Source: an uncultured Pseudoflavonifractor sp.
GTDB taxonomy: Bacteria > Bacillota > Clostridia > Oscillospirales > Oscillospiraceae
Length of the DNA stretch: 64,000 bases
Assembly (NCBI GenBank): GCA_947577065.1
Contig: CANPTT010000002.1
Span: forward strand, 1-64,000
Direction of reading: 5' to 3'
In this document: positions 27,431-35,650 of the stretch, piece by piece
How the letters are laid out: the number at the start of each line of letters is the position of its first letter
Position numbering within the stretch: position 1 is the first letter of the stretch
The notes under the pieces: model-generated
Seen by the model: only the letters and a program-made list of their open reading frames with translations
Told to the model about the DNA's origin: nothing
Database searches by the model: none
Position numbers and translations under genes: made by a program

Positions 27431-28103
27431 TGCCCCACACCACCTTCAGGTATTCTGGTTCCTTGGGATCCAGTTCGATCTTTTCCCGGATACGGCGTAT
27501 GTGGACCATCACCGTATTCTCCGGGGCGTAGGCGGTATCCTCCTCCCACACCCGGCTGTAGATCTCCTCGGCGGGGAAGATGCGGCCCAGATTGTGCATG
27601 AGCAGATCCACGATCCTGGTCTCGGTGGCGGTGAGCTTCACCGGATCCCCGTCGGCCCGCAGGATCCGGCTTTCCGGGTCATAGCTGAGCCGGCCCGTCA
27701 CAAACCGGGCGCTCTGGGCGGCGTTTACATCCCCCAGCCGGGTGTACCGCCGGAGATGGCTCTTCACCCGGGCCACCAGCTCCTGGGGGTGAAAGGGTTT
27801 GGTCACATAGTCGTCCGCCCCCATGGAAAGCCCCAGCACCTTGTCGCTGTCCTCGCTTTTGGCCGACAGTACCAGGATGGGCAGGTTCCGCCTCTCCCGG
27901 ATCCGGAGGACGGCGGAGAACCCGTCCAGCTTTGGCATCATCACATCCATGATGATGAGCCGCAGCAGAGGGTCCACCGCCTTCTCCAGCGCTTCCATGC
28001 CGTCATAGGCCTTCAGGACCCGGAATCCCTCGGCCTCCAGCAGCAGGGCAATGGCCCCCACGATCTCCCTGTCGTCGTCTACCACCAATATGGTTTCGCT
28101 CAT
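27405..28103 (-). CDS. OmpR/VanR-type response regulator
   Basis: A 232-residue regulator. The receiver domain has DDD near residue 9, phospho-acceptor Asp in IIMDVMMPKLDG near residue 52, VLSAKSED and KPF. The C-terminal winged helix (about 130-230) has the ATETRIVDLLMHNLGRIF and VMVHIRRIREKIE segments. AAGGAGGT lies upstream. It is first in the operon with the kinase. Two direct TCTTAC repeats 11 bases apart upstream could be its own binding site. Confidence 0.94.
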   Translation of the reverse strand: MSETILVVDDDREIVGAIALLLEAEGFRVLKAYDGMEALEKAVDPLLRLIIMDVMMPKLDGFSAVLRIRERRNLPILVLSAKSEDSDKVLGLSMGADDYVTKPFHPQELVARVKSHLRRYTRLGDVNAAQSARFVTGRLSYDPESRILRADGDPVKLTATETRIVDLLMHNLGRIFPAEEIYSRVWEEDTAYAPENTVMVHIRRIREKIELDPKEPEYLKVVWGIGYKMEKM

Positions 28104-28131
28104 ATCGAACTACCTCCTTCGGAACAAGGGC

Positions 28132-28186
28132 ATTTTATCAGAGCTTTCTGACAAATAAGCCGATAAAACTCTTACAAGTTTCTTAC
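28132..28186 (-). promoter_or_regulatory. Probable autoregulated promoter of the two-component system
   Basis: On the minus strand a TAAAAT -10 box (28132-28137) has no good -35 box. Upstream lie two direct repeats, TCTTAC on the plus strand at 28170-28175 and 28181-28186, spaced 11 bases, as expected for an OmpR-family dimer acting as activator. The distal repeat overlaps the stop codon of the preceding gene. Confidence 0.4.
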
Positions 28187-28809
28187 GATTCCGCCTGGGC
28201 GTATTTCTCCAGAGCCTCCCGATCCAATAGCTTGACCAGACCGTAACTCTGCTCCAGCCAGCCTTTGGAGGCAAACCGGGCCAGGGCCCGGCTCACCGTC
28301 ACCCGGCTGGTCCCTACGGCGGAGCCCAGCTCCTCGTGGGTGCTGCGGACAAGCCCATCGCCTCCGGCGTGGCGCAGCAGGGCGGCGGCCAGGCGTCTGT
28401 CCGCCGGGAGGAAGGAGATGCCGTCCACATGGTCGGACAGCAGCCGCACCGTCCTGGCCAGATATCGGAGCATGGGGTAGGCCAGCTCCGGATGACACCG
28501 AAATACCCGGTCCAGCCCCTCCCGGTCCACCGTCACCACCCGGCAGGGGGTGACGGCCACAGCGGAGGAGACCCGGGGGCACTCATCAAAAAAGGAGGCC
28601 TCTCCCATCAGGTCCCCCGCCCGGTGGAGAGTCAGCACCAGAACCGCTCCGCCAGGGGAGCTGATATAGCTTCGGGCGGTCCCCTCCAGAAGATAGTAAA
28701 ATTCATGGGCCTCGGTGCCCTGCAGATAGATCATTTGCCCCGGAGAGTAACTTTTTGCCCTCCGCCCCTCTGCCAGAGGGCTCCAGATGTCATTTCCCAT
28801 CGCACCCAT
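28183..28809 (-). CDS. Crp/Fnr family transcriptional regulator
   Basis: A 208-residue regulator. The cyclic-nucleotide-binding-type beta barrel occupies about 20-120 (YSPGQMIYLQGTEAHEFYYLLEG, GDLMGEASFF), then a dimer helix and a winged HTH near residues 150-185 (THEELGSAVGTSRVTVSRALARF). It lacks the N-terminal cysteine cluster of FNR, so oxygen sensing by Fe-S is unlikely; the effector is unknown. It is divergent from leuC with only about 95 bases between starts and has a good promoter of its own. Confidence 0.9.
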   Translation of the reverse strand: MGAMGNDIWSPLAEGRRAKSYSPGQMIYLQGTEAHEFYYLLEGTARSYISSPGGAVLVLTLHRAGDLMGEASFFDECPRVSSAVAVTPCRVVTVDREGLDRVFRCHPELAYPMLRYLARTVRLLSDHVDGISFLPADRRLAAALLRHAGGDGLVRSTHEELGSAVGTSRVTVSRALARFASKGWLEQSYGLVKLLDREALEKYAQAES

Positions 28810-28825
28810 CTCCCTTCCAAAGCAG

Positions 28826-28855
28826 ATTGTATCACGGTTTACATTCTTTTGTCAA
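28826..28855 (-). promoter_or_regulatory. SigA-type promoter of the Crp/Fnr-family gene
   Basis: On the minus strand: TTGACA, 18 bases, TACAAT, ending 17 bases before the ATG. It covers part of the short divergent leuC leader. Confidence 0.75.
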
Positions 28856-28904
28856 AAACTCTGTCATACTGGATCAAAACACGGTTACAGGGAGGTAACA
28901 AAAA

Positions 28905-30167
28905 ATGACAATGATGACCATGACTCAAAAAATTCTGGCCCGCCACGCCGGGCTGGAGGAGGTGAAAGCCGGACAGCTCATCGAGGCCAGGCTGGACCTG
29001 GTGCTGGGCAACGACATTACCACTCCTGTGGCCATCACAGAGTTTGAGAAGGCGGGACTGACCCAGGTCTTTGACAGGGATAAGATCGCCATTGTTCTGG
29101 ATCATTCCACCCCCTGTAAGGATATCAAATCCGCCCAATTGTGTGCCCAGGCCAGGAAATTTGCCAAAAAATATCACATTACCCACTTCTATGATGTGGG
29201 CCAGGCTGGCATCGAGCATGCACTGCTCCCGGAAAAGGGCCTGACGGCCCCGGGAGAGGTCATTATCGGCGCCGACTCCCACACCTGTACCTATGGCGCT
29301 CTGGGGGCCTTCTCCACAGGAGTCGGCTCTACCGACATGGCCGCCGGGATGGCCACGGGCCTTTCCTGGTTTAAGGTCCCGGCCGCCATTAAGGTCACGT
29401 TGAAGGGGAAATTAGCCCCCTATGTCAGTGGAAAGGATGTTATTCTGCATCTGATTGGAATGATCGGGGTGGATGGAGCCCTCTATAAATCCCTGGAATT
29501 TACTGGGGAGGGGGTGGCCCAGCTCACCATGGACGACCGGTTCACCATCGCCAATATGGCCATCGAGGCGGGAGCCAAAAACGGGATATTCCCGGTGGAC
29601 GACCTGACCCGGGAATACCTGAAGGGCCGGGTCGACCGGGCGTGGGAGGCCTTTGAGGCCGATCCGGAAGCGGAGTACGACCGGGAGGTGGTCATTGACC
29701 TTTCCGCCCTGAAGCCCACCGTATCCCTGCCCCATCTGCCCTCCAACACCAAGACGGTGGAGGAGGTGGCGGGACTGCCCATCCAGCAGGTGGTCATCGG
29801 CTCCTGTACCAACGGGCGTATCAAGGACCTGGCGGAGGCCGCTGCCATTCTGGAGGGGAAAAAGGTGGCGGAGGGGGTGCGCTGTATCGTCATCCCCGCC
29901 ACTCAGCAGATCTACCTGGAGGCCATGAGGGCAGGGTATGTAGAGACCTTTATCAACGCCGGCTGCGCCGTGTCTACCCCCACTTGCGGACCTTGCCTGG
30001 GGGGACATATGGGGGTCATGGCCGCGGGGGAGCGGTGCGTGTCCACCACCAACCGGAACTTTGTGGGCCGCATGGGGGATACCAGCTCGGAGGTCATCCT
30101 GGCCTCACCCGCCGTGGCGGCGGCCTCGGCCATCGCCGGGTGTGTGGCCGACCCCAGCAAGATTTGA
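28905..30167 (+). CDS. leuC: 3-isopropylmalate dehydratase large subunit
   Basis: A 420-residue aconitase-family subunit that isomerises 2- to 3-isopropylmalate with LeuD. Iron-sulfur cysteines are in VIGSCTNGR (near 300) and [10 protein letters not shown] (near 360); DHSTP and [13 protein letters not shown] are further active-site motifs. The length fits the shorter HacA-like LeuC type common in Clostridia and archaea. GGGAGGT precedes ATG 28905; several in-frame ATGs follow within 15 bases. First gene of leuC-D-GNAT-B; leuA is not in the window. Confidence 0.95.
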   Translation: MTMMTMTQKILARHAGLEEVKAGQLIEARLDLVLGNDITTPVAITEFEKAGLTQVFDRDKIAIVLDHSTPCKDIKSAQLCAQARKFAKKYHITHFYDVGQAGIEHALLPEKGLTAPGEVIIGADSHTCTYGALGAFSTGVGSTDMAAGMATGLSWFKVPAAIKVTLKGKLAPYVSGKDVILHLIGMIGVDGALYKSLEFTGEGVAQLTMDDRFTIANMAIEAGAKNGIFPVDDLTREYLKGRVDRAWEAFEADPEAEYDREVVIDLSALKPTVSLPHLPSNTKTVEEVAGLPIQQVVIGSCTNGRIKDLAEAAAILEGKKVAEGVRCIVIPATQQIYLEAMRAGYVETFINAGCAVSTPTCGPCLGGHMGVMAAGERCVSTTNRNFVGRMGDTSSEVILASPAVAAASAIAGCVADPSKI

Positions 30168-30182
30168 CGGAGGTGTAAAGGC

Positions 30183-30668
30183 ATGAAGATTTACAAATAT
30201 GGCGACAACGTGGATACCGACGTTATCATCCCCGCCCGGCATCTGAACGACCCCGACCCCAAAGCCCTGGCCTCCCACTGTATGGAGGATATTGACAAGG
30301 ACTTCGCCAAAACGGTGGAGCAGGGGGACATTATGGTGGGCGGAGCCAACTTTGGCTGTGGCTCCAGCCGGGAGCACGCCCCCCTGGCCATCAAAGCCAG
30401 CGGCATCAAGTGCGTCATTGCCAAGAGCTATGCCCGCATCTTTTACCGCAACGCCATCAATATCGGCCTTCCGATCATGGAGTGCCCCGAGGCAACGGAG
30501 GGCATCCAGCCCGGCGATCGGGTGAATGTGGACTTTGCCACGGGGGTCATCTCCGACGAGACCCAGGGGAAGACCTGGCAGGCCGCGCCCTTCCCGGAGT
30601 TTATCGACGGGATCATCCAGAGCGGCGGGCTGCTCAAATCTCTGAAGGCCAGAGGGGCCGCAAAGTGA
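30183..30668 (+). CDS. leuD: 3-isopropylmalate dehydratase small subunit
   Basis: A 161-residue swivel-domain subunit partnering LeuC, with [15 protein letters not shown] at the start and [12 protein letters not shown] near residue 58. It lies 15 bases after leuC and its TGA overlaps the next GTG. Confidence 0.96.
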   Translation: MKIYKYGDNVDTDVIIPARHLNDPDPKALASHCMEDIDKDFAKTVEQGDIMVGGANFGCGSSREHAPLAIKASGIKCVIAKSYARIFYRNAINIGLPIMECPEATEGIQPGDRVNVDFATGVISDETQGKTWQAAPFPEFIDGIIQSGGLLKSLKARGAAK

Positions 30669-31189
30669 GGACCAAGGTCATCCTGCGACGGCCGGAGGAG
30701 GGAGACGAGGCCGAGGTGATGGGCTATCTCCGGGAATTTGAAGAAGCGGGAGATTCCAGAGATGGGACCAGCGGGCTGGGGGAAGCGGAATCCTATCCCG
30801 CTTGGCTCGCACAGGTACGGGCCAACAGCGACCCGGCTACGGTGAAGCCCGGACTGGTGGACGAGACCCTTCTTCTGGCGGCGGAGCCGGAAACCGGCGG
30901 CCTGGTCGGGATGATCGATATTCGTCACAGGCTGAACGACCATCTGTTGCTGCACGGGGGACACATCGGATACAGCGTCCGTCCCTCTCAGCGGAGAAAG
31001 GGTTACGCCACAGCCATGTTAGCTCAGGCGTTGGACCTCTGCCGGGAGAGAGGGATGGAGCGGGTCCTGGTGACCTGCGACCGGAAAAATACTGCCTCCG
31101 CAAGGGTCATTCAGAGAAATGGCGGGAAACTGGAAAATGAAGTTCAGGACGGGCCGCGTATGACCCAGCGGTATTGGATCGTCCTGTAG
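30665..31189 (+). CDS. GNAT-family N-acetyltransferase within the leu operon
   Basis: A 174-residue GNAT protein. Acetyl-CoA-binding motif A is visible as [18 protein letters not shown] near residue 105, followed by [16 protein letters not shown]. The GTG start overlaps the leuD stop (GTGA), so it is translationally coupled inside leuC-D-B. The acceptor substrate is unknown; sequence resembles the small-molecule GNAT group rather than RimI. Confidence 0.85.
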   Translation: MRTKVILRRPEEGDEAEVMGYLREFEEAGDSRDGTSGLGEAESYPAWLAQVRANSDPATVKPGLVDETLLLAAEPETGGLVGMIDIRHRLNDHLLLHGGHIGYSVRPSQRRKGYATAMLAQALDLCRERGMERVLVTCDRKNTASARVIQRNGGKLENEVQDGPRMTQRYWIVL

Positions 31190-31204
31190 AAGGGAGAAGA
31201 TCAT

Positions 31205-32290
31205 ATGAAATATAAGATCGCGTTGATCCGGGGTGACGGCATCGGGCCCGAGGTGGTGGGCGAGGCCGTTGGCGTGCTGGATACGGTGGCCGAAAAGTAC
31301 GGCCATACCATTGAATATGTGGACGTTCTGCTGGGAGGCTGTGCCACCGACGCGGTGGGGAAGAGCTATCCCGACGGCACGGCGGAAAAGTGTAAGGCCT
31401 GCGATGCGGTGTTGCTGGGCGCTGTGGGCGGACCCAAGTGGGGGCCTGACAAGCCGGCCGAGCAGCGGCCTGAGACGGCGCTGCTGGCGATCCGGAAGGA
31501 CCTTGGACTCTACGCCAATCTCCGTCCCGCCGCCCTGCGCCCTGCTATGGCCGACTCCAGCCCCCTGCGGAGGGAGACGGCGGAAAAGGGCATTGATCTG
31601 ATGATGGTCCGGGAGCTTACCGGGGGAGTCTACTTCGGCAAGCGGGACAGGTACCAGACGGAGGACCGGGGCATGGAGTGTACCGACCTGATGGCATACT
31701 CCGAGATGGAGATCGAACGGGTGGGCCGACGGGCCTTTGAACTGGCTCGCCTGCGCCGGGGAAAGGTGTCCAGCGTGGATAAGGCCAACGTACTGGAGAC
31801 CTCCCGGCTGTGGCGGTCTGTTATGCACCGCTTGGCCCAGGAGTATCCCGATGTGGCCTATGAGGATGTGCTGGTGGACAACTGCGCCATGCAGATCGTC
31901 CGGGACCCGGGCCAGTTTGACGTGGTGGTCACTGAGAATATGTTCGGAGATATTCTCTCCGATGAGGCCAGCATGGTCACAGGTTCCATCGGACTGCTGC
32001 CCTCAGCCTCCATTGGAGATTCTGCTCCGGGGCTCTATGAGCCCATCCACGGCTCGGCTCCCGACATTGCGGGCCAGGATAAGGCCAACCCCACCGCCAC
32101 CATTTTGTCGGTGGCCATGATGTTCCGCTACTCCTTCCAGCGGCCGGAAGAGGCCGACGCCATCGAGAGGGCGGTGGACGCTGTGCTGGCCGACGGCTGG
32201 CGCACCGCCGACATCGCCAAGCCGGGGGAGAAGGTCATCGGCACTCAAGAGATGGGCCGGCTTATTCGGGAAAGGCTGAAGGAGCTGTAA
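31205..32290 (+). CDS. leuB: 3-isopropylmalate dehydrogenase
   Basis: A 361-residue NAD-dependent beta-decarboxylating dehydrogenase. Motifs include [12 protein letters not shown], substrate-binding RPAALRP and [10 protein letters not shown], and the metal site [18 protein letters not shown] near residue 240, with [14 protein letters not shown] for NAD. It ends the leu operon, followed by a bidirectional terminator. Confidence 0.96.
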   Translation: MKYKIALIRGDGIGPEVVGEAVGVLDTVAEKYGHTIEYVDVLLGGCATDAVGKSYPDGTAEKCKACDAVLLGAVGGPKWGPDKPAEQRPETALLAIRKDLGLYANLRPAALRPAMADSSPLRRETAEKGIDLMMVRELTGGVYFGKRDRYQTEDRGMECTDLMAYSEMEIERVGRRAFELARLRRGKVSSVDKANVLETSRLWRSVMHRLAQEYPDVAYEDVLVDNCAMQIVRDPGQFDVVVTENMFGDILSDEASMVTGSIGLLPSASIGDSAPGLYEPIHGSAPDIAGQDKANPTATILSVAMMFRYSFQRPEEADAIERAVDAVLADGWRTADIAKPGEKVIGTQEMGRLIRERLKEL

Positions 32291-32351
32291 AAGGAATATG
32301 GGAGCCTGATACGGCTCTCCTGTGTGAACTTCCCCACAAACCATACAAATT

Positions 32352-32383
32352 AAAAACCGCTGGACGTTAGTCCAGCGGTTTTT
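32352..32383. terminator. Bidirectional terminator between leuB and the glycosyltransferase gene
   Basis: A 14-bp perfect stem (AAAAACCGCTGGAC with complement) around GTTA. The stop and last four codons of the minus-strand glycosyltransferase lie inside the hairpin. Confidence 0.92.
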
Positions 32384-33215
32384 CTTCCAATTTAGGGGCC
32401 AGTGGACCTACCGCTCCGTCGACGGCGGCAGATAAAAGATAGCTGTATACGCGTCCCTTTTGCTCTTCATACAGGTCCAGCTTTTGATAGAGCTCTTTGT
32501 AATAGTCAAAGGTGGAGCGTTTCATAACCACCGCCCGGCGAAGAGATGCATTGGCGTTGACCAAGCTGTCCTCGCGCTTGCGGTAGTAGTATGTGGGCTT
32601 GGGGACAGCGGCCACCAGGCGGACCTGCTCTATATAGTTCAGATTAAAAAGAAAATCCTCACACCAGCTTACATCAGCGGGAAAGCGGAGACGGTGCGCC
32701 TCTATGATGGAACGGCGGTAGAGCTTGTTCCAAAGGACTCCGTAATAATAGTTGGCGGGGGCCTTCATCATCTCCTCGGCAAATTCTCTCCGGGTGAGGA
32801 TCCTCTGTTTTTTAATATGTCCTCGCTGTGCCATCCGGGTCCCCGCTACCCGGTAAAAATGGCTCAGGACCAAATCCGCTCCGGTACTTTCGGCGGTGTG
32901 CAGCAGAGTTTCCACAGCGTCTGTGGTAAGCCAGTCGTCAGCGTCCAAGAATTGGATGTATTTTCCACGGGCCTGGTCCAAGGCCCTGTTTCTGCTGTCT
33001 GAGACTCCGGTATTGACCTTATCGATCAGGTGAAAACGACTGTCGGCGCGGACTTGGGCCCGACAGATATCGGGGGAGGCGTCCGTGCTGCCATCGTTGA
33101 TCAGGATCACCTCGAAATTCCGGAAGCTCTGGGCAGAAATGGAGTCCAGAGCGTTTTGCAGGAAGGAAGCCACATTGTAAACAGGTACGATAAGCGTGAC
33201 GAGAGGGGAGGACAT
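32367..33215 (-). CDS. Family 2 glycosyltransferase
   Basis: A 282-residue GT-A fold enzyme. The N-terminus VTLIVPVYNV is typical of GT2, with INDGSTD and the metal/nucleotide-sugar DxD-like FLDADDW near residue 90, and a WCEDFLFNLNY segment seen in EpsE/WaaB-like members. No membrane helix is seen. It is monocistronic, so neither sugar nor acceptor is suggested by neighbours. I choose ATG 33215 (GCGAGG eight bases upstream) over the TTG at 33221. Confidence 0.9.
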   Translation of the reverse strand: MSSPLVTLIVPVYNVASFLQNALDSISAQSFRNFEVILINDGSTDASPDICRAQVRADSRFHLIDKVNTGVSDSRNRALDQARGKYIQFLDADDWLTTDAVETLLHTAESTGADLVLSHFYRVAGTRMAQRGHIKKQRILTRREFAEEMMKAPANYYYGVLWNKLYRRSIIEAHRLRFPADVSWCEDFLFNLNYIEQVRLVAAVPKPTYYYRKREDSLVNANASLRRAVVMKRSTFDYYKELYQKLDLYEEQKGRVYSYLLSAAVDGAVGPLAPKLEEKPLD

Positions 33216-33239
33216 AGGCAAAACCTCGCTTTCCGTTTG

Positions 33240-33248
33240 ATTATATCA
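33240..33248 (-). promoter_or_regulatory. Extended -10 promoter of the glycosyltransferase gene
   Basis: TGATATAAT on the minus strand, about 25 bases before the start, with only an A/T-rich, poor -35 region. Confidence 0.5.
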
Positions 33249-33271
33249 GATAGAAAATGGAAAGAAAAGCC

Positions 33272-33300
33272 TTGACAAGTGCGGATGGGTATATGATAAT
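33272..33300 (+). promoter_or_regulatory. SigA-type promoter of trxA-ruvX
   Basis: TTGACA, 17 bases, GATAAT; 57 bases upstream of the trxA start. Confidence 0.75.
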
Positions 33301-33356
33301 CTAGGGAAGAATATCATTGCTCCTAATATTATCGGATAACAGAAAGGATGAGTGAA

Positions 33357-33677
33357 ATGGCATTGCTGCATTTCAATGAGGAAGGCTTTGATAAGGCTCT
33401 GGCAACCGGGAGTTTGATGCTGGTAGATTTTTGGGCGACCTGGTGTGGCCCCTGCCAGCGGCTTGGCCCTGTGATCGAGCAGCTGGCAGAGGAGTATGAG
33501 GGGCAGAATGTGATCATCGGTAAGGTGGATGTGGACGAGGAGCCCAGCCTGGCTCAGCGCTTTGGCGTTATGAATATTCCCACGGTGATCCTGTTCAAGA
33601 ATGGGCAGGAGCTGGAGCGGAAAGTGGGAGCTATGCCCATCGACGAGTATGCCCAGACTTTGGACGAGAATCTGTAA
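33357..33677 (+). CDS. trxA: Thioredoxin
   Basis: A 106-residue thioredoxin with active site DFWATWCGPC near residues 24-33 and the cis-Pro region NIPTVILFKNG. Start ATG 33357 suits the ribosome-binding site AAAGGATG; an in-frame ATG at 33348 has no spacing. The ruvX gene begins three bases after its stop. Confidence 0.93.
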   Translation: MALLHFNEEGFDKALATGSLMLVDFWATWCGPCQRLGPVIEQLAEEYEGQNVIIGKVDVDEEPSLAQRFGVMNIPTVILFKNGQELERKVGAMPIDEYAQTLDENL

Positions 33678-33680
33678 ATC

Positions 33681-34106
33681 ATGCGGATCATGGCTATCGA
33701 CTACGGCGACGCCCGAACAGGCGTCGCCGTCTCCGACCCTACAGGGCTGTTGGCAGGATATGTCGCAGTGATCCATAGCCGCAAGGCGGATGTGGTATCG
33801 GCGGAGATCGCCCGTTTGGTAAAAGAGCAGGGAGTGGAGGAGCTGGTCATGGGCTTTCCACGGAATATGGACGGCAGCGAGGGCCCCAGAGCGGAGCTTT
33901 ACCGGGAATTTGCCGGACAGGTAGAGGCGGCAGCAGGTCTTCCTGTACGCCTCTGGGATGAACGGCGATCTACGATTGAGGCTCACGCTATTTTACATGA
34001 GAGCGGGAAGAGAATGAAGGTCCACAAAAAAAATGTGGACGCAGTGGCGGCCAGTCTCATTTTAGAGGGCTATCTGACGTACCGGAGGAATCATCCTGAG
34101 GGATAG
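33681..34106 (+). CDS. ruvX: RuvX/YqgF, Holliday junction resolvase-like (pre-16S rRNA nuclease) protein
   Basis: A 141-residue RNase H-fold protein: MRIMAIDYGDARTGVAVSD at the N-terminus, MGFPRNMDGSEGPRA in the middle and DERRSTIEAH near residue 92 supply the acidic residues. YqgF is implicated in 16S rRNA 5' end processing. Its last 50 bases overlap the 3' end of the converging TauE-like gene, which is unusual and leaves no room for a terminator. Confidence 0.92.
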   Translation: MRIMAIDYGDARTGVAVSDPTGLLAGYVAVIHSRKADVVSAEIARLVKEQGVEELVMGFPRNMDGSEGPRAELYREFAGQVEAAAGLPVRLWDERRSTIEAHAILHESGKRMKVHKKNVDAVAASLILEGYLTYRRNHPEG

Positions 34107-34452
34107 AGGGCTTGCGGAACAATTCGGAGATACCCACATAGATCAGAAAGCCGCCAAACAGGCGATGGAGCAGCTCTACCTCCAGGCCGGTGGCGATCCA
34201 GGCCGCTGAAGCGGTCCCTAGGAGCCCGGTAAAAATGGCGGGGAGAAGAACGGATCGTTCGATAAACCCGTTTTTGATATGGGCAGGCAGAGCCAGAGCG
34301 GCGGTGGGAAGAAAGTAGACCAGGTTGATCCCTTGGGCCAGGTTCTGAGGGATCCCGGCAAAGGTGGTCATATAAATAAGCAGCAATGTCCCGCCCCCGA
34401 CCCCAAAGCCGGAGAGTATCCCAGTGATCAGCCCCGCGAAAAAGGCGGCCAT
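34057..34452 (-). CDS. TauE/SafE-type membrane protein, second half
   Basis: A 131-residue protein with about four membrane helices starting MAAFFAGLITGILSGFGVGGGTLL. The G-rich GxLxGxGGGG-type motif is the repeat signature of TauE/SafE (sulfite/organo-anion export) proteins. The full-length family has two such repeats in one chain; here each repeat is a separate gene, and this one starts in an ATGA overlap with the first half. The two products probably pair. The substrate is unknown. The 3' end overlaps ruvX by 50 bases. Confidence 0.82.
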   Translation of the reverse strand: MAAFFAGLITGILSGFGVGGGTLLLIYMTTFAGIPQNLAQGINLVYFLPTAALALPAHIKNGFIERSVLLPAIFTGLLGTASAAWIATGLEVELLHRLFGGFLIYVGISELFRKPSIPQDDSSGTSDSPLK

Positions 34453-34817
34453 CAAACGAAAAAGGCGGTCCGAACGCCGGCATAGAGGATCAGCAGAGCA
34501 AATCCCCGACGGAGCCATAGCATATTCATATGTTTAAAAAGCTTTCCCCCCAGGATCCCTCCCAGCGCGCCACCCAAGAGATACGGAAGGGCGGAGGAGA
34601 GTTCCAACCCGCCCCGGAGCAGATAAATGGCCGAGGATAGGGCACACAGCGGCAAAATAACAGCTACTGAGGTGGCAAAGGCTTTTCGATCCCCCAGATC
34701 CAGCCAACGGGAGAGAAGAGGGACCAACAGCATTCCACCGCCCCCACCAAAAAAACCATTTATAAGGCCCGCCGCACCGCCAGCAACCGCAGCTTGGATC
34801 GACTTCTTTTTGGTCAT
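34452..34817 (-). CDS. TauE/SafE-type membrane protein, first half
   Basis: A 121-residue protein with about four membrane helices; the signature GAAGLINGFFGGGGGMLLVP is at residues 14-33. It forms a pair with the next gene (four-base overlap), together equal to one two-repeat TauE/SafE transporter. The ribosome-binding site GGGAGGG lies inside the 3' arm of the tcdA terminator and the ATG follows the T-run directly, so translation could be masked in any transcript containing the whole hairpin. Confidence 0.82.
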   Translation of the reverse strand: MTKKKSIQAAVAGGAAGLINGFFGGGGGMLLVPLLSRWLDLGDRKAFATSVAVILPLCALSSAIYLLRGGLELSSALPYLLGGALGGILGGKLFKHMNMLWLRRGFALLILYAGVRTAFFV

Positions 34818-34861
34818 AAAAAAATCCCTCCCGGTCTATTTTAACGGGAAGGGATTTTTTT
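34818..34861 (-). terminator. tcdA terminator overlapping the TauE ribosome-binding site
   Basis: On the minus strand: AAATCCCTTCCCG, 11-base loop, CGGGAGGGATTT (one-base bulge), then T's and immediately ATG of the TauE-like gene. Confidence 0.82.
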
Positions 34862-34865
34862 ATAC

Positions 34866-35588
34866 TCAAATGCGCCGTTCACTCTTAATGAGGGACAGGA
34901 CCACATCTCCGGCCAGCATCAGACCGGCGCAGGAGGGGACCCAGGACACACTTCCGGGAATGCTCCGGCGGCCGGGGGGCGGAGCCTCGCTGTCCAATGG
35001 GGGTATAGGCTCCTCGTCTGACCATAAAACACGGTGGTGAGAAATGCCGCGATTTCGCAGTTCTTTCCGCACGACCCGGGCCAGAGGGCAGTTCCGGGTC
35101 TTGGAGATATCGGTGATGCGGAACCGGGTAGGATCCAGCTTATTTCCCGTTCCCAGGGCGGAGATAATAGGAATGCCCCGTTCCAGTGCAGTCTTGATCA
35201 AGTCCAGCTTGCAAGAGACCAGGTCAATGGCATCGATGATATAGTCGTAGTTGGCGGAGAAAAAAACCTCCCGGTCCTCCGGAGTATAACGAAAAACAAG
35301 GGGATGTACCTTACAGCTTTGGGCCACCAAACAAACCCGTTCAGCCATCACCTCCGCCTTGGGACGGCCCAGAGTGGCATAGGTGGCCACAAGTTGGCGG
35401 TTTAAATTGGACCGGCCAACCTCGTCACAGTCAGCCAAGGTCAGTTCTCCCACCCCGGACCTGGCAAGGGCTTCGGCGCACCAGCTCCCCACACCGCCCA
35501 GTCCCAATACAGCTACGTGGCAGTGGGAGAGCTTCTCCATGGCGGGGCTGCCCAATAACATCTCTGATCTCAAAAAAGCTTCATCCAT
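34866..35588 (-). CDS. tcdA: tRNA threonylcarbamoyladenosine dehydratase (TcdA/CsdL type, ThiF family)
   Basis: A 240-residue E1-like ATP enzyme that cyclises t6A to ct6A in tRNA. The nucleotide-binding GLGGVGSWCAEALARSGVG is near residues 30-48, DCDEVGRSNLNRQ supplies the catalytic Asp/Arg, and DAIDLVSCKLDL follows. AGGAGAG precedes the ATG. It is squeezed between two terminators with no visible promoter, so it may rely on read-through from the parvulin gene. Confidence 0.9.
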   Translation of the reverse strand: MDEAFLRSEMLLGSPAMEKLSHCHVAVLGLGGVGSWCAEALARSGVGELTLADCDEVGRSNLNRQLVATYATLGRPKAEVMAERVCLVAQSCKVHPLVFRYTPEDREVFFSANYDYIIDAIDLVSCKLDLIKTALERGIPIISALGTGNKLDPTRFRITDISKTRNCPLARVVRKELRNRGISHHRVLWSDEEPIPPLDSEAPPPGRRSIPGSVSWVPSCAGLMLAGDVVLSLIKSERRI

Positions 35589-35603
35589 AATGTTCTCTCC
35601 TGA

Positions 35604-35637
35604 AAAGCGCCCCGCAGAGGGTTCTGCGGGGCGCTTT
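35604..35637 (-). terminator. Terminator of the parvulin gene
   Basis: A 15-bp perfect stem (AAAGCGCCCCGCAGA with complement) with a 4-base loop, ending in TTT on the minus strand. Confidence 0.85.
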
Positions 35638-35650
35638 GGAATATGAGGGG

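Noticed and set aside
28828-28843. TGTA-N8-TACA inverted repeat near the Crp/Fnr gene promoter as a Crp-like site
   Set aside because: Half-sites too short and the match to TGTGA-N6-TCACA too poor; could be chance.
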